Assembly: GCF_900446215.1 (NCBI RefSeq) | Contig: NZ_UAQZ01000003.1 | Span: 248,001 to 312,000, forward strand | From: Burkholderia cenocepacia | GTDB taxonomy: Bacteria > Pseudomonadota > Gammaproteobacteria > Burkholderiales > Burkholderiaceae | DNA: 64,000 bases | Direction: 5' to 3' | Part shown: positions 9,319-22,891 of the stretch, piece after piece | How the letters are laid out: each line of letters begins with the position of its first letter | Numbering within the stretch: the stretch's first letter is position 1 | The notes under the pieces: model-generated | The model's input: the letters and a program-made list of their open reading frames with translations, nothing else | What the model was told of the DNA's origin: nothing | Databases searched by the model: none | Translations under genes and position numbers: made by a program

Positions 9319-10443
9319 ATGTGGTTTGGGCCCCGGCTGGCCGGGTGGATGGCCGCCGCCGCGGCGGCGGCGCTGCTCGCGGCGTGCGGTGGCGCGCCGA
9401 CGCGGACCTCCGCGCTGAAGCCGCCGACCGGCGCGGCGATCGTGCCGGGGCAGGTCGCCGCGAAGCGGCTCACGCCGGTCGCGTGGCAGCAGGTGCCGGG
9501 CTGGCAGGACGATTCGTTGATCGGCGCGACGGCCGCGCTGCGGCAGAACTGCGCGCGGCTCGCGCGCCAGCCGGCCTGGGCGCGCGCTTGCGCGGCCGCC
9601 GACCGGCTCGACGAACTCGACGTCAGCAGCGCCCGCACTTTCTTCGAAACGTATTTCACGCCGTTCCAGCTCGCGAATACCGACGGTACGCTCGACGGGC
9701 TCGTGACCGGCTATTACGAGCCGCTGCTGCACGGTTCGCGCGTGCGCCGCGGCCCGTATCAGTACGCGCTCTATCGCTGGCCGGCCGGCTATCGCGCGGG
9801 CGCCCCGCTGCCGGCACGCGCGCAGCTTGAGCGCGCCGGCATCCTGAACGGCAACGAACTCGTGTGGGTCGACGATCCGATCGAGGCGTTCTTCCTGCAG
9901 GTGCAGGGCTCGGGTCGCGTGCTGCTCGACGACGGTTCGGTGATGCGGGTCGGCTTCGGCGGCACCAACAACCAGCCGTACCGTTCGATCGGCAAGTGGC
10001 TGCTCGATCGCGGCGAGCTGACGCCCGCGCAGGCAACGATGCAGGGCATCAAGGCGTGGGCGAAGGCGAACCCGACGCGCGTCGACGCGCTGCTCGACAC
10101 GAATCCGCGCTTCGTGTTCTTCCGCGACATGCCGACCAAGGAAGATGCGCCGCATGGCGGCGCGGACGGTCCGATCGGCGCGCTCGGCGTGCCGCTGACG
10201 CCGGAGCGCTCGATCGCGGTCGATCCGTCGTCGATCCCGCTCGGCACGCCGGTGTTTCTGCAGACCACGCGTCCGCTGACGAATACGCCGATGAACCGGC
10301 TCGTGTTCGCGCAGGATACGGGCTCGGCGATCAAGGGTGGCGTGCGGGCCGACTATTTCTGGGGGCTCGGCGACGACGCGGGTGATCAGGCTGGCCGGAT
10401 GAAGCAGGTCGGCCGGATGTGGCTGCTGTTCCCGAATTCGTGA
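9319..10443 (+). CDS. mltA: Membrane-bound lytic murein transglycosylase A (lipoprotein)
   Basis: Cleaves peptidoglycan glycan strands to 1,6-anhydro products at the outer membrane. The N-terminus is a lipoprotein signal ending in the lipobox LAAC. The MltA barrel domain follows (GLVTGYYEPLLHGS, VQGSGRVLLDDGS). A C-terminal 3D domain closes the protein and includes VDPSSIPLGTPVFL and FAQDTGSAIKGG, with the catalytic Asp. The start at 9319 gives a compact signal peptide; an in-frame ATG at 9289 would add ten residues. The length of 374 aa is normal. Confidence 0.93.
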   Translation: MWFGPRLAGWMAAAAAAALLAACGGAPTRTSALKPPTGAAIVPGQVAAKRLTPVAWQQVPGWQDDSLIGATAALRQNCARLARQPAWARACAAADRLDELDVSSARTFFETYFTPFQLANTDGTLDGLVTGYYEPLLHGSRVRRGPYQYALYRWPAGYRAGAPLPARAQLERAGILNGNELVWVDDPIEAFFLQVQGSGRVLLDDGSVMRVGFGGTNNQPYRSIGKWLLDRGELTPAQATMQGIKAWAKANPTRVDALLDTNPRFVFFRDMPTKEDAPHGGADGPIGALGVPLTPERSIAVDPSSIPLGTPVFLQTTRPLTNTPMNRLVFAQDTGSAIKGGVRADYFWGLGDDAGDQAGRMKQVGRMWLLFPNS

Positions 10444-10609
10444 TTCGGGATGACGCGGGCTGCACGGAGGAGGCGGTCTGTGCTTGAGCCGCGGGGTTCG
10501 TGGCGTGTCTCGGGTGCGTGGCGCATGCCGACGGTCTGATCGCGGGTGCGGCCCTGTGATTTAGGTTCGCGTGATGCAGCGATGTCACGTCGAACGACGC
10601 TTTGGAATT

Positions 10610-10647
10610 GAAACAGCCCGATCGGTGTTGGCCGATCGGGCTGTTTC
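10610..10647. terminator. Bidirectional rho-independent terminator between mltA and paaK
   Basis: A perfect 16-bp stem (GAAACAGCCCGATCGG and its complement) encloses a 6-nt loop, with short T-rich runs on both sides. It sits in the 255-bp gap between two convergent genes and can stop transcription from either. Nothing else is apparent in the gap. Confidence 0.75.
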
Positions 10648-10698
10648 ATTTGCCGGCACGGATTCGCCGTTGGGCGACGTACAGGTGGCGAGCGACCC

Positions 10699-11997
10699 TC
10701 AGCCCTTGCGCTTGTCGACGACCCGGCGCGCCTTGCCGACCGACCGCTCGATGCCGTTCACGGGCAGCACGTTGATCACGGCCGTCACGCCGATCAGCGA
10801 CTTGATGTCGTACGCGAGCGCCTGTTTTGCCACCTGGATCGCCGCGGTGTCGGGCGCGGTTTCCGGGCAGGGTTCGACGTTGAGCGTCAGCACGTCGAGC
10901 GGGCCTTCCTTCGTCAGCACGATCTGATAGTGCGGCGCGAGCGCGCGCTGCTTGAGCAACTGTTCCTCGATTTGCGTCGGGAACACGTTGACGCCGCGCA
11001 CGATCATCATGTCGTCCGACCGGCCGGTGATCTTCTCCATCCGGCGCATCGTCCGGGCGGTGCCCGGCAGCAGGCGCGTGAGGTCGCGCGTGCGATAGCG
11101 GATGATCGGCAGCGCTTCCTTCGTCAGCGACGTGAACACGAGCTCGCCGAGTTCGCCGTCCGGGAGCACTTCGCCGGTTTCCGGATCGATGATTTCCGGA
11201 TAGAAGTGATCTTCCCAGATGGTCGGGCCGTCCTTGGTCTCGACGCATTCGGACGCCACGCCGGGGCCCATCACTTCGGACAGTCCGTAGATGTCGACTG
11301 CGTCGATGCCCATCCGCTGTTCGATGGCGACGCGCATGTCGTTGGTCCACGGCTCCGCGCCGAAGATGCCGATGCGCAGCGAGCTTTGCACGGGATCGAG
11401 GCCCTGGCGCTCGATCTCGTCGGCGATCGACAGCATGTAGCTCGGCGTGACCATGATGATGTCGGGCCGGAAATCCTGGATCAGCTGTACCTGCTTTTCG
11501 GTCTGGCCGCCGCCGAACGGGATCACGGTGAGGCCCGCGCGTTCTGCGCCGTAGTGCGCGCCGAGCCCGCCCGTGAACAGCCCGTAGCCGTAGCTGACGT
11601 GCACCTTGTCGCCGCGGCGTGCGCCGGCGGCGCGGATCGAGCGGGCGACGAGATTCGCCCACGTATCGATGTCGGCAGCCGTATAGCCGACGACCGTCGG
11701 CTTGCCGGTCGTGCCCGACGACGCGTGGATGCGCGAGATCCGGTCCTGCGGCACCGCGAACATCCCGAACGGATAGCTGTCGCGCAGGTCGCCCTTGGTC
11801 GTGAACGGGAAGCGCGACAGGTCGGCGAGCGTCTTCAGGTCGTCCGGATGCACGCCGGCTTCGTCGAACTTGCGGCGATAGACGGGCGAGTGATCATACG
11901 CATGCCGGAGCGACCACTTGAGGCGCTCGAGCTGCAGCGCGGTCAGCTCGTCGCGTGAGGCGGTCTCGATCGGCTCGAGCGGTAGCGGGGTAGTCAT
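10699..11997 (-). CDS. paaK: Phenylacetate-CoA ligase
   Basis: Activates phenylacetate to phenylacetyl-CoA with ATP, the entry step of the pathway. It is an ANL-superfamily adenylate-forming enzyme of 432 aa with the PaaK-type P-loop IHASSGTTGKPTVVGYT and the SYGYGLFTGGLGAHYG segment. FGAEPWTNDMR, YGLSEVMGPG and the hinge region RSDDMMIVRGVNVFP are also present. It is the last gene of the paaNJGIK run on the minus strand, 38 bp after paaI. Confidence 0.96.
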   Translation of the reverse strand: MTTPLPLEPIETASRDELTALQLERLKWSLRHAYDHSPVYRRKFDEAGVHPDDLKTLADLSRFPFTTKGDLRDSYPFGMFAVPQDRISRIHASSGTTGKPTVVGYTAADIDTWANLVARSIRAAGARRGDKVHVSYGYGLFTGGLGAHYGAERAGLTVIPFGGGQTEKQVQLIQDFRPDIIMVTPSYMLSIADEIERQGLDPVQSSLRIGIFGAEPWTNDMRVAIEQRMGIDAVDIYGLSEVMGPGVASECVETKDGPTIWEDHFYPEIIDPETGEVLPDGELGELVFTSLTKEALPIIRYRTRDLTRLLPGTARTMRRMEKITGRSDDMMIVRGVNVFPTQIEEQLLKQRALAPHYQIVLTKEGPLDVLTLNVEPCPETAPDTAAIQVAKQALAYDIKSLIGVTAVINVLPVNGIERSVGKARRVVDKRKG

Positions 11998-12035
11998 GCA
12001 TGTCTCCAGTGTTTGTTATGGGCGAGCCGTCGACG

Positions 12036-12488
12036 TCAGCGGTCTTCCGGGATGACCGTGCCCTTGATCTGGGCGGATTTGCCGCGAAACATCGCGACCG
12101 TGTCGCCTGTCTGGTTCGTGACGCGGATGTCGTAGATGCCGTGGCGGCCGGCGCGCGCCTGCTCGATCGCCTCGGCCGTCAGCACGTCGCCGCCGTGCAC
12201 GGGGCGCAGGAATTCGATCGAGCAGCCGGCCGCGACCGCACTCAGGTTGTACGAGTTGCACGCGAACGCGAACGTCGAATCGGCGAGCGTGAAGATGATC
12301 CCGCCGTGGCAGGTCTGGTGCCCATTCAGGAATTCGGGTCGCACGCGCATCTGCAGGCGGGCGTAGCCCGCGCGTACTTCGGCGATCTCCATGCCGAACG
12401 CGCGGCTGCAGGCGTCGGCGTCGTACATGGCCTGCGCGGTCGCGCGGGCGAGCGCATCGGGGGCGAGCGTGGCGGTGGCGTTCGTCAT
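12036..12488 (-). CDS. paaI: Phenylacetyl-CoA pathway thioesterase PaaI
   Basis: A hot-dog-fold thioesterase of 150 aa, thought to release CoA from dead-end intermediates of phenylacetate degradation. The family motif NGHQTCHGGIIFTLADSTFAFACNS is intact, including the HGG turn and catalytic Asp. The ATG at 12488 is one base beyond the paaG stop codon, so the two are coupled. It lies between paaG and paaK. Confidence 0.93.
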   Translation of the reverse strand: MTNATATLAPDALARATAQAMYDADACSRAFGMEIAEVRAGYARLQMRVRPEFLNGHQTCHGGIIFTLADSTFAFACNSYNLSAVAAGCSIEFLRPVHGGDVLTAEAIEQARAGRHGIYDIRVTNQTGDTVAMFRGKSAQIKGTVIPEDR

Positions 12489-12489
12489 G

Positions 12490-13281
12490 TCAACGTCCCT
12501 CGAAGCGCGGTGCGCGCTTCCCGATGAAGGCCTGCACGCCTTCCGCATAGTCGTGCGACTGGCCGAGCTTGCGCTGCAGGTCGCGTTCCAGGTCGAGCTG
12601 CTGATCGAGCGTGTTCGTGACGCTGTCCCGCATCGACTGCTTGATCGATGCGATGGCGAGCGTCGGCTGCTGCGCGAGCTGGGTGGCGAGCTGGCGGGTT
12701 GTCGCGACGAGCGCTTCGTCGTCGACCGCACGCCAGATCAGGCCCCACTGTTCGGCCTGTTCGGCGCCGAGCTTGTCGCCGGTCAGTGCGAGCCCCAGCG
12801 CGCGTGCCATGCCGACGCGTTGCGGCAGGAACCACGTGCCGCCCGAATCGGGCACGAGCCCGATCTTGACGAAGGCCTGGATGAAACTGCTCGAACGGGC
12901 GGCAAACACCAGATCGCACGCAAGTGCGAGATTCGCGCCGGCGCCGGCGGCCGTGCCGTTGACGGCCGCGATCACCGGAATCGGCAGACGCTGCAGGCGG
13001 CGGATCAGCGGATTGAAATGCTCGTCGATCAGCGTGCCGAGATCGGTGGACGCGCCCGGCGTGAAGTCGAGGTCGGCCAGATCCTGGCCCGCGCAAAAGC
13101 CGCGGCCCGCACCCGTCAGAATCAGCGCACGCGCGCCGGCCGCCTCGACTTCATCGAGCGCCGACTGCAGTTCGCGATGCATCGCCCGCGTGAAGCTGTT
13201 CAGCTTGTCGGGCCGGTTGAGCGTGATCGTGGCCACGCCCGCGGCCTGATCGATATCCAGCTGGATCGCCTGATAGGACAT
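12490..13281 (-). CDS. paaG: 1,2-epoxyphenylacetyl-CoA isomerase
   Basis: A crotonase-superfamily enzyme of 263 aa that isomerises ring-1,2-epoxyphenylacetyl-CoA to the oxepin. It is also used as a delta3-delta2 isomerase later in the pathway. It shows TLNRPDKLNSF, the oxyanion-hole segments GFCAGQDLADL and GTAAGAGANLAL, and KIGLVPDSGGTW, with Asp rather than Glu at the catalytic position as in PaaG. It is located between paaJ and paaI, which supports PaaG over a generic enoyl-CoA hydratase. Confidence 0.93.
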   Translation of the reverse strand: MSYQAIQLDIDQAAGVATITLNRPDKLNSFTRAMHRELQSALDEVEAAGARALILTGAGRGFCAGQDLADLDFTPGASTDLGTLIDEHFNPLIRRLQRLPIPVIAAVNGTAAGAGANLALACDLVFAARSSSFIQAFVKIGLVPDSGGTWFLPQRVGMARALGLALTGDKLGAEQAEQWGLIWRAVDDEALVATTRQLATQLAQQPTLAIASIKQSMRDSVTNTLDQQLDLERDLQRKLGQSHDYAEGVQAFIGKRAPRFEGR

Positions 13282-13326
13282 GCAGTGTCTCCTTCATGAC
13301 TTCGTTATAGGCGGACGGTGCGTGGG

Positions 13327-14529
13327 TTACACGCGTTCGATCGCGATCGCGATGCCCTGGCCGACGCCGATGCACATCGTACAGAGCGCGAACCGGCCGC
13401 CGGTGCGCTCGAGTTGATGGAGCGCCGTGGTGACGAGCCGGGCGCCCGATGCGCCGAGCGGGTGGCCGAGCGCGATCGCACCGCCGTTCGGGTTCACGCG
13501 CGGATCGTCGTCGGCGACGCCGAGCATGCGCAGCACGGCGAGACCTTGCGACGCGAACGCCTCGTTCAGTTCGATCACGTCGAACTGGTCGATGCGCATC
13601 CCGAGCTGGTGCAGGAGTTTCTGCGTGGCCGGCGCGGGACCGATGCCCATCACGCGCGGCTCGACGCCGGCGGTCGCCATGCCGACGACGCGCGCGCGGC
13701 GGCGCAGGCCATACTGGTCGGCCGCCTGCGCATTGGCGAGCAGCAGCGCGCAGGCGCCGTCGTTCACGCCCGACGCGTTGCCGGCCGTCACCGAGCCGTC
13801 CGGGCGCACGACGCCCTTCAGCTTCGCAAGCGCCTCGAGCGACGTTTCGCGCGGATGCTCGTCACGCGACACGACGATGGCATCGCCTTTCTTCTGCGGA
13901 ATCGTGACCGCGACGATTTCTTCGGCGAGCGTGCCGTCCTGCTGCGCCCGCGCGGCTTTCTGCTGGCTGCGCAGTGCGAACAGGTCCTGATCCGCGCGGC
14001 TGATGTCGTAGTCGAGCGCGACGTTCTCGGCCGTCTCCGGCATCGAATCGACGCCATACAGCTGCTTCATCAGCGGATTGACGAAGCGCCAGCCGATCGT
14101 CGTGTCGAAGATGTTGGCCTGGCGCGCGAACGCGCTCGCGGCCTTGCCCATCACGAACGGTGCGCGCGTCATGCTCTCGACGCCGCCAGCAATCATCAGA
14201 CGTGCTTCACCTGCCTTGATCGCGCGCGCGGCCGTGCCGACCGCGTCCATCCCGGAGCCGCACAGCCGGTTCAGCGTCGTGCCGGGCACGGCAGTGGGCA
14301 GGCCCGCCAGCAGCGCCGACATGCGTGCCACGTTGCGGTTGTCCTCGCCGGCCTGGTTCGCACAACCGTAGACCACGTCGTCGATCGCCGCCCAGTCAAC
14401 GTCGCGGTTGCGCTCGATCAGCGCCTTGAGCGGCACCGCGCCGAGGTCGTCGGCACGGACATCTTTCAGGGCGCCGCCGTAGCGGCCGATGGGGGTGCGA
14501 ATCGCATCGCAGATGTAGGCGTCTGTCAT
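13327..14529 (-). CDS. paaJ: 3-oxoadipyl-CoA / 3-oxo-5,6-dehydrosuberyl-CoA thiolase
   Basis: A thiolase of 400 aa that cleaves the beta-ketoacyl-CoA intermediates of phenylacetate (and possibly beta-ketoadipate) degradation. The nucleophilic Cys lies in NRLCGSGMDAV, and the C-terminal catalytic residues are in NPNGGAIALGHPLGASGAR and ALCTMCIGVGQG. It is in the pcaF/paaJ subgroup and sits between paaN and paaG. The gene could equally be called pcaF from sequence alone; context favours paaJ. Confidence 0.93.
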   Translation of the reverse strand: MTDAYICDAIRTPIGRYGGALKDVRADDLGAVPLKALIERNRDVDWAAIDDVVYGCANQAGEDNRNVARMSALLAGLPTAVPGTTLNRLCGSGMDAVGTAARAIKAGEARLMIAGGVESMTRAPFVMGKAASAFARQANIFDTTIGWRFVNPLMKQLYGVDSMPETAENVALDYDISRADQDLFALRSQQKAARAQQDGTLAEEIVAVTIPQKKGDAIVVSRDEHPRETSLEALAKLKGVVRPDGSVTAGNASGVNDGACALLLANAQAADQYGLRRRARVVGMATAGVEPRVMGIGPAPATQKLLHQLGMRIDQFDVIELNEAFASQGLAVLRMLGVADDDPRVNPNGGAIALGHPLGASGARLVTTALHQLERTGGRFALCTMCIGVGQGIAIAIERV

Positions 14530-14616
14530 GGGCGTATCGATGAGTGACGAACCCGCCGGGTGGCGGATTCGTTCATGGTAGAGAACATGGCGGCGTTTGC
14601 ACGTCGGCCAATCGGG

Positions 14617-16323
14617 TTATGCCGTCTGGCCGGCTTCCGCAGGTACCGCCTTCGGGGCAACATGGACGCGGCTTTGCACCACGCGGAACCGGTTGGCGAC
14701 GAATGCCGGATCGGCCAGCGCGGCGTTGGCCGCCGGGTTCGCGCCCGTGCCGTGGAAGTCGGAGAACGCGGCCGACTGGTTGACGAATACGCCGCCCGTG
14801 AGGTTGATCGACAGCGCGACGCCGCCACGCACCGCCGCGTCGTGCGCGGCATCGACGATCGCGTCGTCGGTGCTGTAGACGGAGAGGGTCAGTGCGCCAT
14901 GCTCGGCGGCGATTTCACCGGCCAGGTCGAGCGACTGGGCAGTCGAGTCGGTCGAGATCACGAACGAGATCGGGCCGAACCACTCCTGCGTGAATTTCTC
15001 GCGGTCGGCCACGTCGAGTTGCAGCACGAGCGGCGTGCGCACGCGCGCATCGGGGAACGCGGGGTGCTGGAGGGTCTGGCTGTCGGCGAGCACGCGGCCG
15101 AGCTTGCGTGCGTCGTCGATGCGCGCGGTCACGCCGTCGTTCTGGATCGCGCCGATCAGTTCGACCGAGCGTGCCGGGTCGCCGGTGAGTTTCTGCACGG
15201 CAACCGCGATGGCTTGCGCGACTTCGTCGAAGCTCGCGTGGCCGTCGGCCGTCCGGATGCCGTCGCGCGGCACGTAGATGTTCTGCGGTGCGGTGCACAT
15301 CTGGCCGGAGTACAGCGCCAGCGAGAACGCGATGTTCTTGGCGGCGGCCTTCAGATCGTCGGTCGAATCGATCACGATCTGGTTGACGCCGGCTTTTTCG
15401 GTGTAGACCTGTGCCTGATGGGCATGGCGTTCGAGCCACGTGCCGTTCTGCGTGCTGCCGGTGAAGTCGATCAGCTTGATCTCGGGGCGCAGCGCGAGCT
15501 CCTGGACCAGCGCGCCGTCGTTGGGCTCGGTCGCCAGCAGCGTGACGACGTTCGGATCGAACCCGGCTTCGCGCAGCACGTCGCGGGCGATCCGCACCGT
15601 GATGGCGAGCGGCAGGATCGCGCCCGGGTGCGGTTTGACGATCACCGTATTACCGGTTGCCAGGTCGGCGAACAGGCCGGGGTAGCCGTTCCAGGTCGGG
15701 AACGTGCAGCAGCCGAGCACGAGGCCCGTGCCGCGCGGCACGATCGTATAGCGCTTGTGCATCGCGAGCGGCGGGTTCTTGCCTTGCGGCTTTTCCCAGT
15801 GCGCATCGGCCGGGATGCGGCGCAGCTCGTCCCACGCATAGGCGACCGCTTCGAGGGCGCGGTCCTGCGCGTGTGGGCCGCCGGCCTGGAACGCCATCAT
15901 GAAGGCTTGCCCGGTGGTGTGCATCACGCTGTAGGCAATTTCGAAGCTTGCGCGGTTCAGGCGCGCCAGGATTTCGAGGCTGACGCCGACCCACGCGCTC
16001 GGGCCAGCTTCGCGCCACGTGCGTTGCGCGGCGGCGGCGGCGGCGATCAGTGCGTCGGGCGTCGATTTCGGGTACCGGACGCCCAGCGCGATGCCGTACG
16101 GCGAGCGCTCGGCGCCGACCGTTTCACCGGTCGCCGGCTGGTCGAGTACGAAGGTCGTGTCGAGGTGCGACTTGAACGCGGCCTCACCGTCCGCGCTTGC
16201 GCTTTCCCCGTACACTTTGGGGCTCGGCATTTCGGCGAACGGGCTCCAGTACCCGCGGCTCTCGATGGCGGCGAGTGCGTGTTTCAGCGTGTCTTCGTGC
16301 TTCGTGAACAGGGCATGGGTCAT
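14617..16323 (-). CDS. paaN: Phenylacetate degradation aldehyde dehydrogenase PaaN (PaaZ-like, no MaoC domain)
   Basis: A 568-aa aldehyde-dehydrogenase-fold protein expected to oxidise the ring-opened semialdehyde of the pathway. It contains the NAD-binding-type IDFTGSTQNG segment and the catalytic Cys in SGQMCTAPQNIYVP. E. coli PaaZ is about 680 aa and carries a C-terminal MaoC hydratase that opens the oxepin ring. That part is absent here, so ring hydrolysis must come from another protein. It starts the minus-strand paa operon and is divergent from paaF across a palindromic operator. Confidence 0.92.
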   Translation of the reverse strand: MTHALFTKHEDTLKHALAAIESRGYWSPFAEMPSPKVYGESASADGEAAFKSHLDTTFVLDQPATGETVGAERSPYGIALGVRYPKSTPDALIAAAAAAQRTWREAGPSAWVGVSLEILARLNRASFEIAYSVMHTTGQAFMMAFQAGGPHAQDRALEAVAYAWDELRRIPADAHWEKPQGKNPPLAMHKRYTIVPRGTGLVLGCCTFPTWNGYPGLFADLATGNTVIVKPHPGAILPLAITVRIARDVLREAGFDPNVVTLLATEPNDGALVQELALRPEIKLIDFTGSTQNGTWLERHAHQAQVYTEKAGVNQIVIDSTDDLKAAAKNIAFSLALYSGQMCTAPQNIYVPRDGIRTADGHASFDEVAQAIAVAVQKLTGDPARSVELIGAIQNDGVTARIDDARKLGRVLADSQTLQHPAFPDARVRTPLVLQLDVADREKFTQEWFGPISFVISTDSTAQSLDLAGEIAAEHGALTLSVYSTDDAIVDAAHDAAVRGGVALSINLTGGVFVNQSAAFSDFHGTGANPAANAALADPAFVANRFRVVQSRVHVAPKAVPAEAGQTA

Positions 16324-16369
16324 GGCGGCGGCCTGATGAACGTTGAGAGGGATTGGATCGATTAATTAA

Positions 16370-16385
16370 CCGACCGGTTGGTCGG
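16370..16385. promoter_or_regulatory. Palindromic operator between paaN and paaF (likely PaaR site)
   Basis: CCGACC-GGTT-GGTCGG forms a perfect 6-bp inverted repeat, extended by an A-C on the left arm, 47 bp upstream of the divergent paaN start and 68 bp upstream of paaF. Conserved inverted repeats in paa promoters are known in Burkholderia and are attributed to a TetR-type repressor that responds to phenylacetyl-CoA. Assigning this site to PaaR is an inference; no paaR gene is in the window. Confidence 0.65.
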
Positions 16386-16452
16386 AGAATGGTAGCATCA
16401 AACTATTCGCATGTGCGAGGCGTTTCTCATTTCATTGATCGAGGAGAAATAG

Positions 16453-17229
16453 ATGGCTTACGAGAACATCCTGGTGGAGACCCGGGGGCGTGTCGGTCTG
16501 GTGACGCTGAACCGTCCGAAGGCGCTGAATGCGCTGAACGATGCGCTGATGGATGAGCTGGGCGCCGCGCTGAAGGCGTTCGATGCGGACGACGACATCG
16601 GCGCGATCGTCGTGACCGGGAGCGAAAAGGCGTTCGCGGCCGGTGCGGACATCGGCATGATGGCGACCTACTCCTATATGGATGTCTATCGGGGCGACTA
16701 CATCACGCGCAACTGGGAGACGGTCCGCGAGATCCGCAAGCCGATCATTGCCGCGGTTTCGGGCTTTGCGCTGGGCGGTGGCTGCGAGCTGGCAATGATG
16801 TGCGACATCATTTTCGCGGCGGACACGGCCAAGTTCGGTCAGCCGGAAATCAAGCTGGGCGTCATGCCGGGGGCGGGTGGCACGCAGCGTTTGCCGCGCG
16901 CGGTATCGAAGGCGAAGGCGATGGACATGTGCCTGACCGCGCGCTTCATGGACGCTGTCGAAGCGGAGCGTGCCGGGCTCGTGTCACGCGTGCTGCCCGC
17001 CGACAAGCTGCTCGACGAGGCGATTGCCGCCGCCACCACGATCGCCGAGTTTTCGTTGCCGGCAGTCATGATGGTCAAGGAGTCGGTGAACCGCGCGTAC
17101 GAGACGACGCTGGCTGAAGGCGTTCACTTCGAGCGCCGGCTGTTCCATTCGCTGTTCGCAACCGAAGATCAGAAGGAAGGGATGGCGGCATTCGTCGAGA
17201 AGCGGAAGCCGGTCTTCAAGCACCGCTGA
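16453..17229 (+). CDS. paaF: Enoyl-CoA hydratase PaaF
   Basis: A 258-aa crotonase-superfamily hydratase acting on 2,3-dehydroadipyl-CoA in the lower phenylacetate pathway. Segments include [36 protein letters not shown], and [15 protein letters not shown] with the catalytic Glu pair of true hydratases. A strong Shine-Dalgarno GAGGAGAA precedes the ATG. It is transcribed away from paaN and shares the palindromic operator. It could also act in general fatty-acid oxidation. Confidence 0.92.
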   Translation: MAYENILVETRGRVGLVTLNRPKALNALNDALMDELGAALKAFDADDDIGAIVVTGSEKAFAAGADIGMMATYSYMDVYRGDYITRNWETVREIRKPIIAAVSGFALGGGCELAMMCDIIFAADTAKFGQPEIKLGVMPGAGGTQRLPRAVSKAKAMDMCLTARFMDAVEAERAGLVSRVLPADKLLDEAIAAATTIAEFSLPAVMMVKESVNRAYETTLAEGVHFERRLFHSLFATEDQKEGMAAFVEKRKPVFKHR

Positions 17230-17303
17230 TCGACTGGCGTCGGTCGGGTGTCCGGTGGCTGGCCTGCACCGGTTATCGGCGTGATCGCCTTGCCCCGTTC
17301 ATC

Positions 17304-17340
17304 AAAAGCCTCCGTGCGCGGTAGCGCACGGAGGCTTTTT
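17304..17340 (+). terminator. Rho-independent terminator after paaF
   Basis: A perfect 16-bp stem (AAAAGCCTCCGTGCGC and complement) around a GGTA loop, ending in five T. It lies about 75 bp after the paaF stop codon and isolates the rRNA promoter downstream. Confidence 0.9.
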
Positions 17341-17361
17341 CAAACTTTCTTCACAAAGCGC

Positions 17362-17390
17362 TTGCATGGATGGGGACAGGTGCTTAGAAT
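17362..17390 (+). promoter_or_regulatory. rRNA operon promoter
   Basis: TTGCAT (17362-17367) and TAGAAT (17385-17390) are separated by exactly 17 bp, directly upstream of the long 16S leader. The preceding stretch is A/T-rich, consistent with an UP-type element. The start of transcription is expected near 17397. Confidence 0.7.
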
Positions 17391-17796
17391 CACGCCTCTT
17401 TCGCGCTAACGGAAACGCGGCGCGGAGGGAAGGGAAGCAGTGCCGTTGGAGTTCGGAAGGTAGCGAGCCTCGGCGGTACGGAAGTTGAGCCCCGCAGTCG
17501 CAACGAAGTCGTTCAGAAAGTTGTTGACGAACTGCGAAACACGGTTCATAATCTCGCTTCTCTGCTGCTGAAAACGCAGCGCTGCTGAGGGGTTCAAGAT
17601 CCCTCGCAGACATGCTCTTTAAAAATTAACAGCCGATAAGTGTGGGCGCTTGATGACAGCGAGCTGATCCTCGGATCAGATAGCAAAAGTATCAAGAGTC
17701 TCACACTAAAGTAAGTCAGGTTTATGAAGTGATTCATATTCCTGTCAGCTTTGAGTGAGCGACCGGTTCGAAAGAACCGAAAACAGTAACAGGTTT
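17391..17796 (+). other. rRNA operon leader with boxA antitermination signal
   Basis: About 400 bp between the promoter and the 16S 5' end. A boxA-like TGCTCTTTAA lies at 17613-17622, the expected site for Nus-factor antitermination, and a similar boxA (TTCTTTAACA) recurs near 19677 before the 23S gene. The leader also contains a minus-strand open frame (17406-17549) with Burkholderia-like codon use, discussed as a finding. Confidence 0.7.
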
Positions 17797-19329
<1,533 letters not shown>

Positions 19330-19392
19330 CCAGAGCTATCTCGCGAAGTTGAGCGCTCACGCTTATCGGCTGTAAATTAAAGACAGACTCAG

Positions 19393-19469
19393 GGGTCTGT
19401 AGCTCAGTCGGTTAGAGCACCGTCTTGATAAGGCGGGGGTCGTTGGTTCGAATCCAACCAGACCCACCA
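19393..19469 (+). tRNA. tRNA-Ile (anticodon GAT)
   Basis: A 77-nt cloverleaf with acceptor stem GGGTCTG/CAGACCC, D-loop AGCTCAGTCGGTTAGAGC, anticodon loop CTTGATAAG and T-loop GTTCGAATC. The CCA is encoded. It lies in the 16S-23S spacer, as usual. Confidence 0.97.
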
Positions 19470-19507
19470 TTGTCTGGCGGTAACACACCTGAGGCAAATC
19501 TGTACAT

Positions 19508-19583
19508 GGGGGCATAGCTCAGCTGGGAGAGCACCTGCTTTGCAAGCAGGGGGTCGTCGGTTCGATCCCGTCTGCCTCCACCA
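19508..19583 (+). tRNA. tRNA-Ala (anticodon TGC)
   Basis: A 76-nt cloverleaf with acceptor stem GGGGGCA/TGCCTCC (one G-U pair), anticodon loop CTTTGCAAG and T-loop GTTCGATCC. The CCA is encoded. It follows tRNA-Ile by 38 bp in the 16S-23S spacer. Confidence 0.97.
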
Positions 19584-19859
19584 ATCCTCAATGACAAACA
19601 TTCGAATGACGATTGTTCGAGTCTTTGTCATTGGCGATTGAGCCAGTCAGAGGATATCAACAGATATCGGCTGTCGTTCTTTAACAATCTGGAAGAAGTA
19701 AGTAATTTGGATAGCGGAAGCGTCTTGAGATGGACGTGGAAACTATCCGGGTTGTGATTGTATCGATGTATCTCAAGATGATTCGAACTCTATGTTCGAC
19801 TCAATTGGAATACGGCACAACGCGAGAACTCAACCTGTAACGAGACAGACTCGTTATAG

Positions 19860-22740
<2,881 letters not shown>

Positions 22741-22891
22741 ATAACAAGTCTGCCTTGTAGATCGGCGCCGTGCGAAAGCACCGGTCGCGATCCAAAGCGA
22801 CATGTTGAATTCTCGTGTGTGATACACACAACCTAATTACTGCTTCTTCCCAGATTGGTTCTGTTGGCCACGCCAGCAGAACAACCCTCTT

